60,225 bases of DNA from Bradyrhizobium sp. WSM1743 (lineage in GTDB: Bacteria; Pseudomonadota; Alphaproteobacteria; Rhizobiales; Xanthobacteraceae): positions 1 to 60,225 of the forward strand of contig NZ_AXAZ01000051.1 in the NCBI RefSeq assembly GCF_000473065.1, read 5' to 3'. This document shows positions 39,767 through 47,613 of the stretch, piece after piece. The notes beneath the pieces were generated by a model. That model was not told the origin of the DNA and made no database searches. It saw only the letters and a list, made by a program, of their open reading frames with translations. Made by a program: the position numbers and the translations under genes. Positions within the stretch are counted from its first letter, which is position 1; the number at the start of each line of letters is the position of its first letter.

Positions 39767-41911
39767 ATGGCGTTCGGTAGCCGCGCATCTCCGCGAAGCA
39801 TCGCCCCGACGGAGCCAGCGGCTTCGTGGGAAGCGCCGCGGGCTGCGAAGGCGAAGCCTGACGGCGCCTCGCCGGGACTGATCAAGGGATCGCTGACCGT
39901 CTCCGGCACACTCGCCTTTCTGCGCGAGAATGGCCGGCGCATTCTGACGCTGGCCCTGGCGCTGTTCGCCCTCGGCGTCGTCGTTCTGATGGTCCTTCCG
40001 GTCCGCTACGCCGCCACCGCCCTGGTCGTGCTCGATCCCCGCGAGCTGCGCGTAACCTCGGATCAGGACGTGCTGCCCGGCATCGGCCAGGATGCCGCGG
40101 CGCTTCAGAGCCAGATCGAGATCGCCAAATCCGACGGCTTTCTCCGCCCCCTGATCGAGCAGCTCAAGATCGCGGACGACGAGGACGTCGCGGGCGGCTA
40201 TACCGACATGACGCGCCTGCTCGAAAAATTCCGCAACCGTCTCGAGATCACCCGGCGCGGGCTCACCTATGTCATTGCGATTTCCTTCACCTCGAACCGC
40301 CCGGACCGGGCCGCTTACTACGCCAATGCCATCGCCGAGGCCTTCGTTGCCAGCCAGGGCCGCGTCCGCACCGAGGCGACGGACGAGGCCGCCGACTGGC
40401 TCAAGGACCGGCTGAAGACGCTGAGCGAGCGCCTGCGCGCATCGGAAGACGCCGTCGCCGCCTTCCGGCTCGAGCACAACATCGTCAATGCCGGCAAGGA
40501 ATCCACCACGCAGCAATTGCGGGTGACCGATTTGACCCAGCAGGTTTCGGCCGCGCGCGCGCGCACCGAGGAGGCCAAGGCGCGCTACGAGCAGGTGCAG
40601 CGCGATCTCAAGGCCAATGTCGAAGGGCCGGTGAAGCAGGACCTCCTCAGCATGCTGCGCACGCAGCGCTCGGCCCTGAATGACCAGATCGCGCAGAAGA
40701 AGGCGGTGTATGGCGACCGCCATCCCGACCTCGCGATCTCCTACAGCCAGCTGGCGGATATCAACCGGCAGATCGAGATCGAGCGGAAGAAGAACATCGA
40801 CACGGCCAAATCCGAGTATGAGGCCCAGCTGGAGCAGCAGAACGCGCTGGAAAAGCAGCTCAAGGCGGTCGAGACCAAGATGCTGGTCGACGGCCAGGCG
40901 CTGGTGAAGCTGCAGGAGCTGCAGCGCGACGCCGATGCCAACAGGAATATCTACGAGCAGTTCCTGTCGCGGTTCAAGAGCACCAACGAGCAGCGTCAGC
41001 TGCAGGCGTCCCAGACCAAGATCGCCTCGATCGCCATTCCGCCGCTGCGCTCGACGCGTCCGCCGCTCGCCTTGCTGCTCGCGGCATTGGCGATCGGCTC
41101 GCTGTTGACCTCGACCGCCGCCGTTGCGGTGACGACGAGCGTGTCCGCCGACAAGCCCGGGTCCGTTCAGGCGCCTGCGTCTGTGGAAGCGGATGAGGCG
41201 CCCAGCCGGGAAGTCCAGCCTGCGGCCGCCGCCGCGCGCCGAGCCGAGGCGATGCCCAACCTTCCTGTCTGGGCCCGCATCCCCGAGCTGGCGCCAGGGG
41301 CCGGGACCAACACAGTCTGGCAAAGACCGATCGCAGCAGTGGCCGAGCTCGATCTCGGCCTCCATCTGCGGCCGCTGCTCGAACGCATCGAGCGTGTGCC
41401 GGTGCGCGGCTGCAAGGTCGCGCTGGTGTTGTCGGTCGGCAAGAGCGCAGGCGGCAACACGGTTGCGCGCTCGCTCAATCGCGCCGCCGTAAATCGGGGC
41501 ATGATGAGCGTGCTGATCCGGCTGCAGCCTGAATTCGCAGGCCACCAGCCGCCGGTGACCGAATGGCACGATGGCTCGACCACGGCGGGACTTCAGTCGA
41601 TCGACGAGCTCCTGAGCGCCGGCCGAAAACCCGATGCAAGGCCCGAGGACGATATTCGTTCGGAGTTCGACCTGATCATCGTCCACGCCAGCAATCTCGC
41701 CTTGCAGCCCGACGCCATCGCCCTGGCCGCGCACGCGGACCTGATCGTCCTGGTGGCGCGCGCCGGCGAGCTCGGCTCGTCCGCGATGCGCAGGGTGACC
41801 GCGGCGCTGTCGAAATATGCGGCGGTGCCGACCGGCCTCGTCGTCAATCACGTGCCCGCCGGTTCAGTGGCGCCTCACGCGGAGGGTGGTGCATTGGGTC
41901 TTGCGGTTTGA
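39767..41911 (+). CDS. Exopolysaccharide chain-length/co-polymerase protein with degenerate BY-kinase-like domain
   Basis: The 714-residue protein has a cytoplasmic leader of about 50 residues, membrane segment 1 (LTLALALFALGVVVLMVLP), a periplasmic Wzz/GumC domain with long coiled coils (about 175-420; TRRGLTYVIAISFTS, FLSRFKSTNEQRQL) and membrane segment 2 (PPLALLLAALAIGSLLT). A C-terminal P-loop-like domain follows (about 470-714). Its Walker A equivalent, LSVGKSAGGNTVARSLN, has Asn where the GK(S/T) Lys belongs, and there is no C-terminal Tyr cluster. It probably sets polymer length without autophosphorylation. GH5 and polymerase genes follow on the same strand. Confidence 0.88.
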   Translation: MAFGSRASPRSIAPTEPAASWEAPRAAKAKPDGASPGLIKGSLTVSGTLAFLRENGRRILTLALALFALGVVVLMVLPVRYAATALVVLDPRELRVTSDQDVLPGIGQDAAALQSQIEIAKSDGFLRPLIEQLKIADDEDVAGGYTDMTRLLEKFRNRLEITRRGLTYVIAISFTSNRPDRAAYYANAIAEAFVASQGRVRTEATDEAADWLKDRLKTLSERLRASEDAVAAFRLEHNIVNAGKESTTQQLRVTDLTQQVSAARARTEEAKARYEQVQRDLKANVEGPVKQDLLSMLRTQRSALNDQIAQKKAVYGDRHPDLAISYSQLADINRQIEIERKKNIDTAKSEYEAQLEQQNALEKQLKAVETKMLVDGQALVKLQELQRDADANRNIYEQFLSRFKSTNEQRQLQASQTKIASIAIPPLRSTRPPLALLLAALAIGSLLTSTAAVAVTTSVSADKPGSVQAPASVEADEAPSREVQPAAAAARRAEAMPNLPVWARIPELAPGAGTNTVWQRPIAAVAELDLGLHLRPLLERIERVPVRGCKVALVLSVGKSAGGNTVARSLNRAAVNRGMMSVLIRLQPEFAGHQPPVTEWHDGSTTAGLQSIDELLSAGRKPDARPEDDIRSEFDLIIVHASNLALQPDAIALAAHADLIVLVARAGELGSSAMRRVTAALSKYAAVPTGLVVNHVPAGSVAPHAEGGALGLAV

Positions 41912-41913
41912 CG

Positions 41914-43065
41914 ATGACGGCGTCGCGCCGCCGTCTGCTGGTCGCGGCGATGCTGCTGTCGATCTCATTCGGCCCGCCGGTCTTCGCGGGCAATTGCCTG
42001 CCCTTGCCGTCGACGGTCGCGCCGCAGCGGCTTGCCGCGCTGTCTCGCGGCTTCAATGCCGACGGCTGGATCAACGGTGCGGCGCCAGGCCGCGCGTTGC
42101 TGCAGCAGCTGCGCAAGGCGGGCATGAGCCATGTCCGCTTGCCGGTGCCGGCGGAACGAGTGATGCCGCGCTTTGCCGCGAAAGACGAGCGCGAGGCGAG
42201 CTTGCGCGTGCTCGGCAACGCGTTGAAGCAGCTCACCTCGCTCGGCTATTCCACCTCCGTCGACCTTCATCCGGGCGAGCGCTTCAATCGCCTGCACAAG
42301 GATGATCCGGATGCGGCGATGCGCGAGATGCAGGAGGCCTGGCGCGCGCTTGCAGAGGTCATTCGATCCCATCCTGCCGATCGCATCTTCGCCGAGCTGC
42401 TCAACGAGCCCGATATCGAAGCCGACAGGTGGCAAAGGGAGGTAGAGGCGCTGGCCGCGTTCGTCCGCGGGCTGCTCCCCGCGACCACCCTGATCGTCGG
42501 TCCGGTCAACTGGCAGCGCGCGGATTCGCTGCCGGGGTTTCGTCCGCTGCCGGACCGTGACGTCGTCTACGCCATCCACTTCTACGATCCGATGGTGTTC
42601 ACCCATCAGGGCCATTGGGACGAGCGGGATCCGCTGCACGACATCCGCGGCCTGCCTTACCCGATCAGTGCCGGAGATCCCGCCGTGCAGGCGCTTCGCC
42701 AGGATCTGCAGGACAGGAACGCGGTCAGGGCGCTCGGCATGCTCGATACCGCGATTGCCGCCGCCAGGGACAAGCCTCGGGCCGATCGCTGGCTCGCGCC
42801 TGCGCTCGAGTGGCAGCAGCAATTCGCGCGACCGATCATCGTCAACGAATTCGGCGTGTTGAAAGCCGCCGCCCCCAAAGAGAGCCGGTTGCGCTGGCTG
42901 GCGGAGGTCACGGCCTATGCCCGCGAGCATTGCTGGGGCTGGGCGCATTGGGAGCTGGCGCAGGGTTTTGGTCTCGTCGATACCGCCACCGGCAAGCCCG
43001 ATCCCGACCTGATGCGGGCGCTGCTCGGCGCGCCCCGAGCTCCCGCCGCGCGCCGCGATCGTTAA
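41914..43065 (+). CDS. Secreted glycoside hydrolase, GH5 (cellulase-like)
   Basis: The 383-residue protein has a signal peptide (LLVAAMLLSISFGPPVFAGN) and a TIM-barrel with the GH5 acid/base in FAELLNEPDIE (about residue 167) and nucleophile in IIVNEFGVLK (about 310). Other barrel landmarks are MSHVRLPVPAERV, STSVDLHPGE and VVYAIHFYDPMVFTHQG. It should cut a beta-glycan, probably the polymer made or exported by this cluster. ATG 41914 starts three bases after the preceding stop. The frame is open further upstream inside the preceding gene, but that is a shadow. Confidence 0.92.
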   Translation: MTASRRRLLVAAMLLSISFGPPVFAGNCLPLPSTVAPQRLAALSRGFNADGWINGAAPGRALLQQLRKAGMSHVRLPVPAERVMPRFAAKDEREASLRVLGNALKQLTSLGYSTSVDLHPGERFNRLHKDDPDAAMREMQEAWRALAEVIRSHPADRIFAELLNEPDIEADRWQREVEALAAFVRGLLPATTLIVGPVNWQRADSLPGFRPLPDRDVVYAIHFYDPMVFTHQGHWDERDPLHDIRGLPYPISAGDPAVQALRQDLQDRNAVRALGMLDTAIAAARDKPRADRWLAPALEWQQQFARPIIVNEFGVLKAAAPKESRLRWLAEVTAYAREHCWGWAHWELAQGFGLVDTATGKPDPDLMRALLGAPRAPAARRDR

Positions 43066-43077
43066 CGGATCTTTACG
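43062..43077 (+). promoter_or_regulatory. Second copy of the TTAAC / GATNTTTACG motif
   Basis: TTAAC at 43062-43066 and GATCTTTACG at 43068-43077, overlapping the GH5 stop codon and lying 50 bases upstream of the next start. Spacing between the two parts is three bases shorter than at 39697. Confidence 0.35.
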
Positions 43078-43125
43078 TACCGCCCCGCTACCGTGCTCCT
43101 GCGCGATGATGCCAAAGGACGATTG

Positions 43126-44685
43126 ATGAGTGCCGGGTACTCACCGCAAGGGCAGAGCGTGCAGGCCGTGCCATCGCCGCCGGCCTGGCGCGAACTGGTC
43201 CCGACCTTCTGCATCGCCATGGCAACGATCGGCTTTGCGCCGGTTCTGCACCTCGCCAATCCGGCCCTGGCCATCACCGTCGAGGTCCTCATCGGCATCG
43301 CCATTGTCGTTGCGGTCCCGACCTATGCGCCGGCCGTCGCGATCTTCGTCCTGTTCTTCCAGAATCTGTTCGTCTCGATCCTGTCGCCGCTGGTCCCGCT
43401 TCCGTCCGATCTCGACTTCATCAAGGGCTACAATTTCCTCGTCTGCTCCGTCATGTGGCTGGCGACGTTCGCTCTGTACGTGCTGGGCCAGAGGAATCAG
43501 TCGACGGAGGTGAACCGGATCATGCGCTGGGGTGTCGCCACCCTGGCCGTGGTGTCGCTCTATTTCGCGATCGGCTTCGGCCAGAACGGACAGGCGGCCG
43601 CGGTCTATCTGCGCAACATCGTGCTTCCACTGTTTCTGTTTCAGCTATCGCTGCTGACGGCCGCGGCCTATGAGATGCGCATCACGCCGTTCCTGGTGAC
43701 GCTCGCGGTCATCCTCATGCTGTGTGGCTATGTCGAGCTCGCATTCCGCGACCTCTGGCTGGCCATCACCAACGGCTATACGTTCTGGGGCTTCGACGAG
43801 CTCAAGGCGACCCACTCGGGCGTCTGGGAAGCCGAGATGCGCGCCACCGGAAACGTGCCCGTCGACCTGAAGGACCGTTTCAGCTTCGACTTCCTGAACA
43901 CGCCTCTGCTCGAAGGATTCGGCCTGTCCAAGATGCTGCGCATCCACGGCCCGAACATGCACCCGATCAGCTTCGCCTACGGGATCGGCTTTCTCGCCCT
44001 GTTCCTGTTCTCGGTGGGGCGTCCGTTCCTCGCCCTCGCGGCATTGCCCCTTCTGGTCTTTTGCAGCGTGAAGGGAGCGCTCATCGTGGTGATCTTCGTG
44101 GCCGCGGCCTGGATGTCGACCCGCCTGCTCGGTGCCGTGGTGACGCTGTTGCTCGGCATCCTAGGCCTGATCGCGTTCGCGATTCTCGCGATCCGGGTCG
44201 GCCTGCAGATCGGCGACTATCACGTCATCGGCCTCATGGGCGGCTTGAACGGATTTTTGGAGAAGCCGCTCGGCCGGGGTCTCGGCGTCGGCGGCAACTT
44301 GTCGGAGAGCTATTTTTCGATCGACTGGGGCGCCGCGCAGGCGGCCGGGACGATCGACGGTGCGGTCGAAAGCGCGATCGGCGTCCTCCTGTACCAGATG
44401 GGCATCGCGGCTTTCGTGCCGCTTGCCTTCTATTCCGCGATGGCCCTCAAGGCCTGGCGCCTGTACGCCTCGTCAGGATATCTGACACAGGGCCTCGCCG
44501 GCTTCGGCGTCATGGTGGTGCTGCTCAACGGATTGTTTCAGGAAGAGGCCTTGTTCGCGCCGCTCGCGCTGGGCCTGATGCTCTCGCTCGCTGGCCTCGT
44601 CATCGGCAGCCAAGTGAGGATGCAGACCGTCGCCAACGAGGATTCCGGCCTCGCGCAGATCACGCGCTACCAGCCCGTGACGTAG
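43126..44685 (+). CDS. Polysaccharide polymerase-like polytopic membrane protein
   Basis: The 519-residue protein has about 10-12 membrane segments and a periplasmic-size loop (about residues 225-285) before LRIHGPNMHPISFAYGIGFLAL. A large loop rich in Gly follows (GGLNGFLEKPLGRGLGVGGN; VESAIGVLLYQMG). This architecture and the G-x-G-x-G-N loop fit O-antigen ligase/ExoQ/Wzy-like proteins. ATG 43126 was chosen over an in-frame upstream GTG-type start. With the co-polymerase and GH5 genes it forms a polymer assembly module, yet no glycosyltransferase, flippase or outer-membrane exporter is in the window. Confidence 0.75.
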   Translation: MSAGYSPQGQSVQAVPSPPAWRELVPTFCIAMATIGFAPVLHLANPALAITVEVLIGIAIVVAVPTYAPAVAIFVLFFQNLFVSILSPLVPLPSDLDFIKGYNFLVCSVMWLATFALYVLGQRNQSTEVNRIMRWGVATLAVVSLYFAIGFGQNGQAAAVYLRNIVLPLFLFQLSLLTAAAYEMRITPFLVTLAVILMLCGYVELAFRDLWLAITNGYTFWGFDELKATHSGVWEAEMRATGNVPVDLKDRFSFDFLNTPLLEGFGLSKMLRIHGPNMHPISFAYGIGFLALFLFSVGRPFLALAALPLLVFCSVKGALIVVIFVAAAWMSTRLLGAVVTLLLGILGLIAFAILAIRVGLQIGDYHVIGLMGGLNGFLEKPLGRGLGVGGNLSESYFSIDWGAAQAAGTIDGAVESAIGVLLYQMGIAAFVPLAFYSAMALKAWRLYASSGYLTQGLAGFGVMVVLLNGLFQEEALFAPLALGLMLSLAGLVIGSQVRMQTVANEDSGLAQITRYQPVT

Positions 44686-44789
44686 GCTGGCGCTCCAAGT
44701 GAAGCCCGACATTGGCTGAGCGCTCCCGATCATCGCATTGTCATGCTCCGGTCATCTCAGCTGCATCGTCCGTTGCTCTTTTCCCCCGC

Positions 44790-44895
44790 GCGCCAGAGCC
44801 TCTTCCGTTCCGATGGCATCGGAACGGAGCTCTGGATGATTGTTTGACGCGTTTTCTTGACGCGAGCCGGACGCCACGTCGCTCGAAAACGCTCT
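44790..44895. repeat. Stem-loop repeat element, class I
   Basis: CCAGAGC and GCTCTGG form the outer arms, and CCGTTCCGATG / CATCGGAACGG the inner arms (44805-44827). A conserved-looking tail, TTTGACGCGTTTTCTTGACG, follows. It probably ends the polysaccharide transcript and lies upstream of the aminotransferase gene. Confidence 0.65.
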
Positions 44896-44908
44896 GGGGA
44901 GAGCTGAC

Positions 44909-46228
44909 ATGCAATTGATCAAGACGATTTCGGTTGGCCGCCGGCTGGTCCTCAAGGGCCTCGCGGCATCAGTCATGGCGCCGCTTGCGGCGCCGGCGTT
45001 TGCCGCCGAGAGCCTTCCGGCGCAGCCGACCGGTTCGGCCACCGCTGTCGCCACCGACAAGTCCTATTGGGCGGCCGTGAAGGGGCTCTATGCCGTCACG
45101 CCCGAAATCGTCAATTTCGAGAACGGCTATTGGGGCATCATGGCCGAGCCCGTGAGGCGCGAGTTCATCCGCCAGTCCGACATGGTCAATTATCAGAACA
45201 CTTATTACGCGCGACTGCGTGCCGGTGCGGATTTCGAGGCCGTGCGCACCAAGGTGGCGGAGGCGGTCGGCGCGGCACTTGAGGAGATCGCGCTCACCCG
45301 CGGCGCGACCGAAGCGCTGCAGCTCCTCATCGACGGCTACAACAGGCTGAAGCCTGGCGATGCCGTGCTCTATGTCGATCTCGACTATGATTCGATGCAA
45401 TATGCGATGAACGCGCTGAAGGCGCGCCGCGGCGTCGACGTGGTCAAGTTCGACGTGCCGGAGCCGGCCACCCGCCAGACGGTGCTCGACGCCTATGCCC
45501 GCGCCATCGAGGCGAACCCGAAGACGAGACTTCTCCTCCTGACCCATGTCAGCCATCGCACCGGCTTCGTCATGCCGGTCGCCGAGATCGCCCGCATGGC
45601 GAAGGCCAAGGGCATCGACACCATCGTCGATGCCGCCCATTCCTGGGGACAGATCGACTTCCGGGTGAGTGAGCTCGAGGCCGATTTCGTCGGCTTCAAT
45701 CTGCACAAATGGATCGGCGCGCCGCTCGGCGTCGGCTTCCTCTACATCAGGAAGGACCGCCTCGCGGCCATCGATCGCGACATGGGCGATGAGGATTTTC
45801 CGGACAGCGATATCCGCTCACGGGTGCATACCGGCACGGTCAATTTCGCCACGGTGCTGACGGTGCCGACGGCGCTGGCGCTGCATCAAGAGATCGGCGC
45901 GGCGGCCAAGCAGGCGCGCCTGCGCCATTTGCGCGACTATTGGGTGAGCCGCGTCCGCGGCTTTAGGGATATCGAGATCCTGACGCCGGATGAAGCCGGC
46001 TCATATGGCGCGATCACGTCCTTCCGCCTCGCCGGCAAGACCAGCAAGGCCGACAACGAGGCCATTGTTGCGAAGCTCCGGGACAGCTACAGGATCATGA
46101 CGGTGCGCCGCGCCGGCGTCGCCAGGGGCCAGTGCATCCGTGTGACGCCGGCGCTCTTCACCGACGAGGCCGATCTCGACCGCCTCGTCGAGGCGTTGGC
46201 TGTCGTCACGGGAACGAAGACGGGGTGA
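44909..46228 (+). CDS. Class V aminotransferase-family protein with Tat-type signal
   Basis: The 439-residue protein begins with VGRRLVLKGLAASVMAPLAA and PAFAAES, a twin-arginine export signal. The PLP domain follows: ALTRGATEALQLLIDG (phosphate loop), TIVDAAHSWGQIDF (Asp and His stacking) and the PLP Lys in FNLHKWIGAPLGVGFL. It most resembles isopenicillin-N-epimerase/cysteine desulfurase-like class V enzymes. Export of a folded PLP enzyme by Tat is plausible. The natural substrate is unknown and no partner gene is adjacent. Confidence 0.88.
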   Translation: MQLIKTISVGRRLVLKGLAASVMAPLAAPAFAAESLPAQPTGSATAVATDKSYWAAVKGLYAVTPEIVNFENGYWGIMAEPVRREFIRQSDMVNYQNTYYARLRAGADFEAVRTKVAEAVGAALEEIALTRGATEALQLLIDGYNRLKPGDAVLYVDLDYDSMQYAMNALKARRGVDVVKFDVPEPATRQTVLDAYARAIEANPKTRLLLLTHVSHRTGFVMPVAEIARMAKAKGIDTIVDAAHSWGQIDFRVSELEADFVGFNLHKWIGAPLGVGFLYIRKDRLAAIDRDMGDEDFPDSDIRSRVHTGTVNFATVLTVPTALALHQEIGAAAKQARLRHLRDYWVSRVRGFRDIEILTPDEAGSYGAITSFRLAGKTSKADNEAIVAKLRDSYRIMTVRRAGVARGQCIRVTPALFTDEADLDRLVEALAVVTGTKTG

Positions 46229-46256
46229 GGCGGGGGCGGCGCGTTCTTCCGTTATT

Positions 46257-47279
46257 TCACCGCCACCCCAGCGCCGGCGCGACATGCGCCAAAATCGCCT
46301 CGATCGCATGCGCGCAGTAGTCCACACCCAGCTGGTTCGGGATGGTCAGCAGCAGCGTATCCGCCTCCGCAATCGCCTCGTCCTGCCGCAGCTGCTCGAT
46401 CAGCACATCCGGCTCCGCCGCGTAACTCCGGCCGAAGATCGCGCGCGTGCGCGGATCGATGAAGCCGATCTGGTCCTCGCCTTCGCCGCCGCGGCCAAAA
46501 TAGGCGCGGTCGCGGTCGTCGATCAGCGCAAAAATGCTGCGGCTGACGGAGACGCGCGGCTCGCGGCTGTGGCCGGCTTCTCTCCACGCCGCGCGATAGG
46601 CGCGAATCTGGGCAGCCTGCTGCACGTGAAAAGCTTCGCCGGTCTCATCGTTCTTTAGCGTCGAGCTCTGCAGGTTCATGCCGAGCTTCGCCGCCCACAC
46701 CGCTGTCGCGTTCGAGCCGGCGCCCCACCAGATCCGATCGCGCAAGCCCTGCGCATGCGGCTCGAGGCGCAACAGCCCGGGCGGATTGGGAAACATCGGC
46801 TGCGGATTGGGCTCGGCAAAACCTTCGCCGCGGAGCAGGTCGAGAAAGACCTCCGCGTGACGCCGCCCCATGTCGGCATCGCTCTGGCCCTCGGCCGGCC
46901 GATAGCCGAAATAGCGCCAGCCGTCGATCACCTGTTCCGGCGAGCCGCGGCTGATGCCGAGCTGCAGCCGCCCGCCGGCGATGAGATCGGCGCTTCCCGC
47001 GTCCTCCACCATGTAGAGCGGGTTCTCGTAGCGCATGTCGATCACAGCCGTGCCGATCTCGATCCTGCTGGTCTTGGCGCCGACGGCGGCAAGCAGCGGA
47101 AAGGGCGAGGCGAGCTGCCGCGCGAAATGATGCACGCGGAAATAGGCGCCGTCCGCCCCTAACTGCTCCGCCGCCACCGCAAGCTCGATCGATTGCAGCA
47201 GCGTATCGCTGGCAGAGCGGGTCTGCGATTGCGGCGAGGGCGTCCAGTGCCCGAAGGAGAGGAATCCGATCTTTTTCAT
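46257..47279 (-). CDS. LLM-class (luciferase-like) flavin-dependent oxidoreductase
   Basis: The 340-residue TIM-barrel protein starts KKIGFLSFGHW and includes AEQLGADGAYFRVHHFARQ, RIEIGTAVIDMRYENPLYMVEDAG and GGRLQLGISRGSPEQVI, family landmarks for FMN-dependent monooxygenases. Its oxidised substrate is not predictable. ATG 47279 was preferred to the TTG one codon upstream. It converges with the aminotransferase gene, 28 bases apart. Confidence 0.9.
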   Translation of the reverse strand: MKKIGFLSFGHWTPSPQSQTRSASDTLLQSIELAVAAEQLGADGAYFRVHHFARQLASPFPLLAAVGAKTSRIEIGTAVIDMRYENPLYMVEDAGSADLIAGGRLQLGISRGSPEQVIDGWRYFGYRPAEGQSDADMGRRHAEVFLDLLRGEGFAEPNPQPMFPNPPGLLRLEPHAQGLRDRIWWGAGSNATAVWAAKLGMNLQSSTLKNDETGEAFHVQQAAQIRAYRAAWREAGHSREPRVSVSRSIFALIDDRDRAYFGRGGEGEDQIGFIDPRTRAIFGRSYAAEPDVLIEQLRQDEAIAEADTLLLTIPNQLGVDYCAHAIEAILAHVAPALGWR

Positions 47280-47613
47280 CAAGCCAAGGTAAGCCTGATC
47301 GCAAGAGTTTGCGATAGTCGGCTGGAAGAAAGTTGGGCAACATGGAAGAGCGTGTACTCGGCAAGTGCCGCTCTTTGGGGTGAAGCAGACCTAAGCAGAC
47401 TGCGGCGTCAGTTTCGCATTCTGACCCTTCTCGGAAGTGCGTGCTTCGCCCCGGCAGTGGACGCTCCCCGCTCCGACAAGCGAGCGAAGTCGCCGATCCC
47501 GTTGCGCTGCTGCGGCCGGTATGATCGAAAGACTATCGCGTCCGTAGCGAGGATGCGTTTGAGGCCGTGGGCTCCCGCCTGCGCAGCGCCCGCTCATGAA
47601 GAGGCGATGTGGA
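47280..47613. other. Gene-free stretch between LLM oxidoreductase and PAS kinase
   Basis: I see no supported gene. Short frames exist on both strands but lack start signals and family features. Confidence 0.6.

Noticed and set aside
39743..41851. 702-residue minus-strand frame opposite the chain-length gene
   Set aside because: Mirror of a coding gene with clear membrane segments and coiled coils; the frame shows no domain and no start signal.
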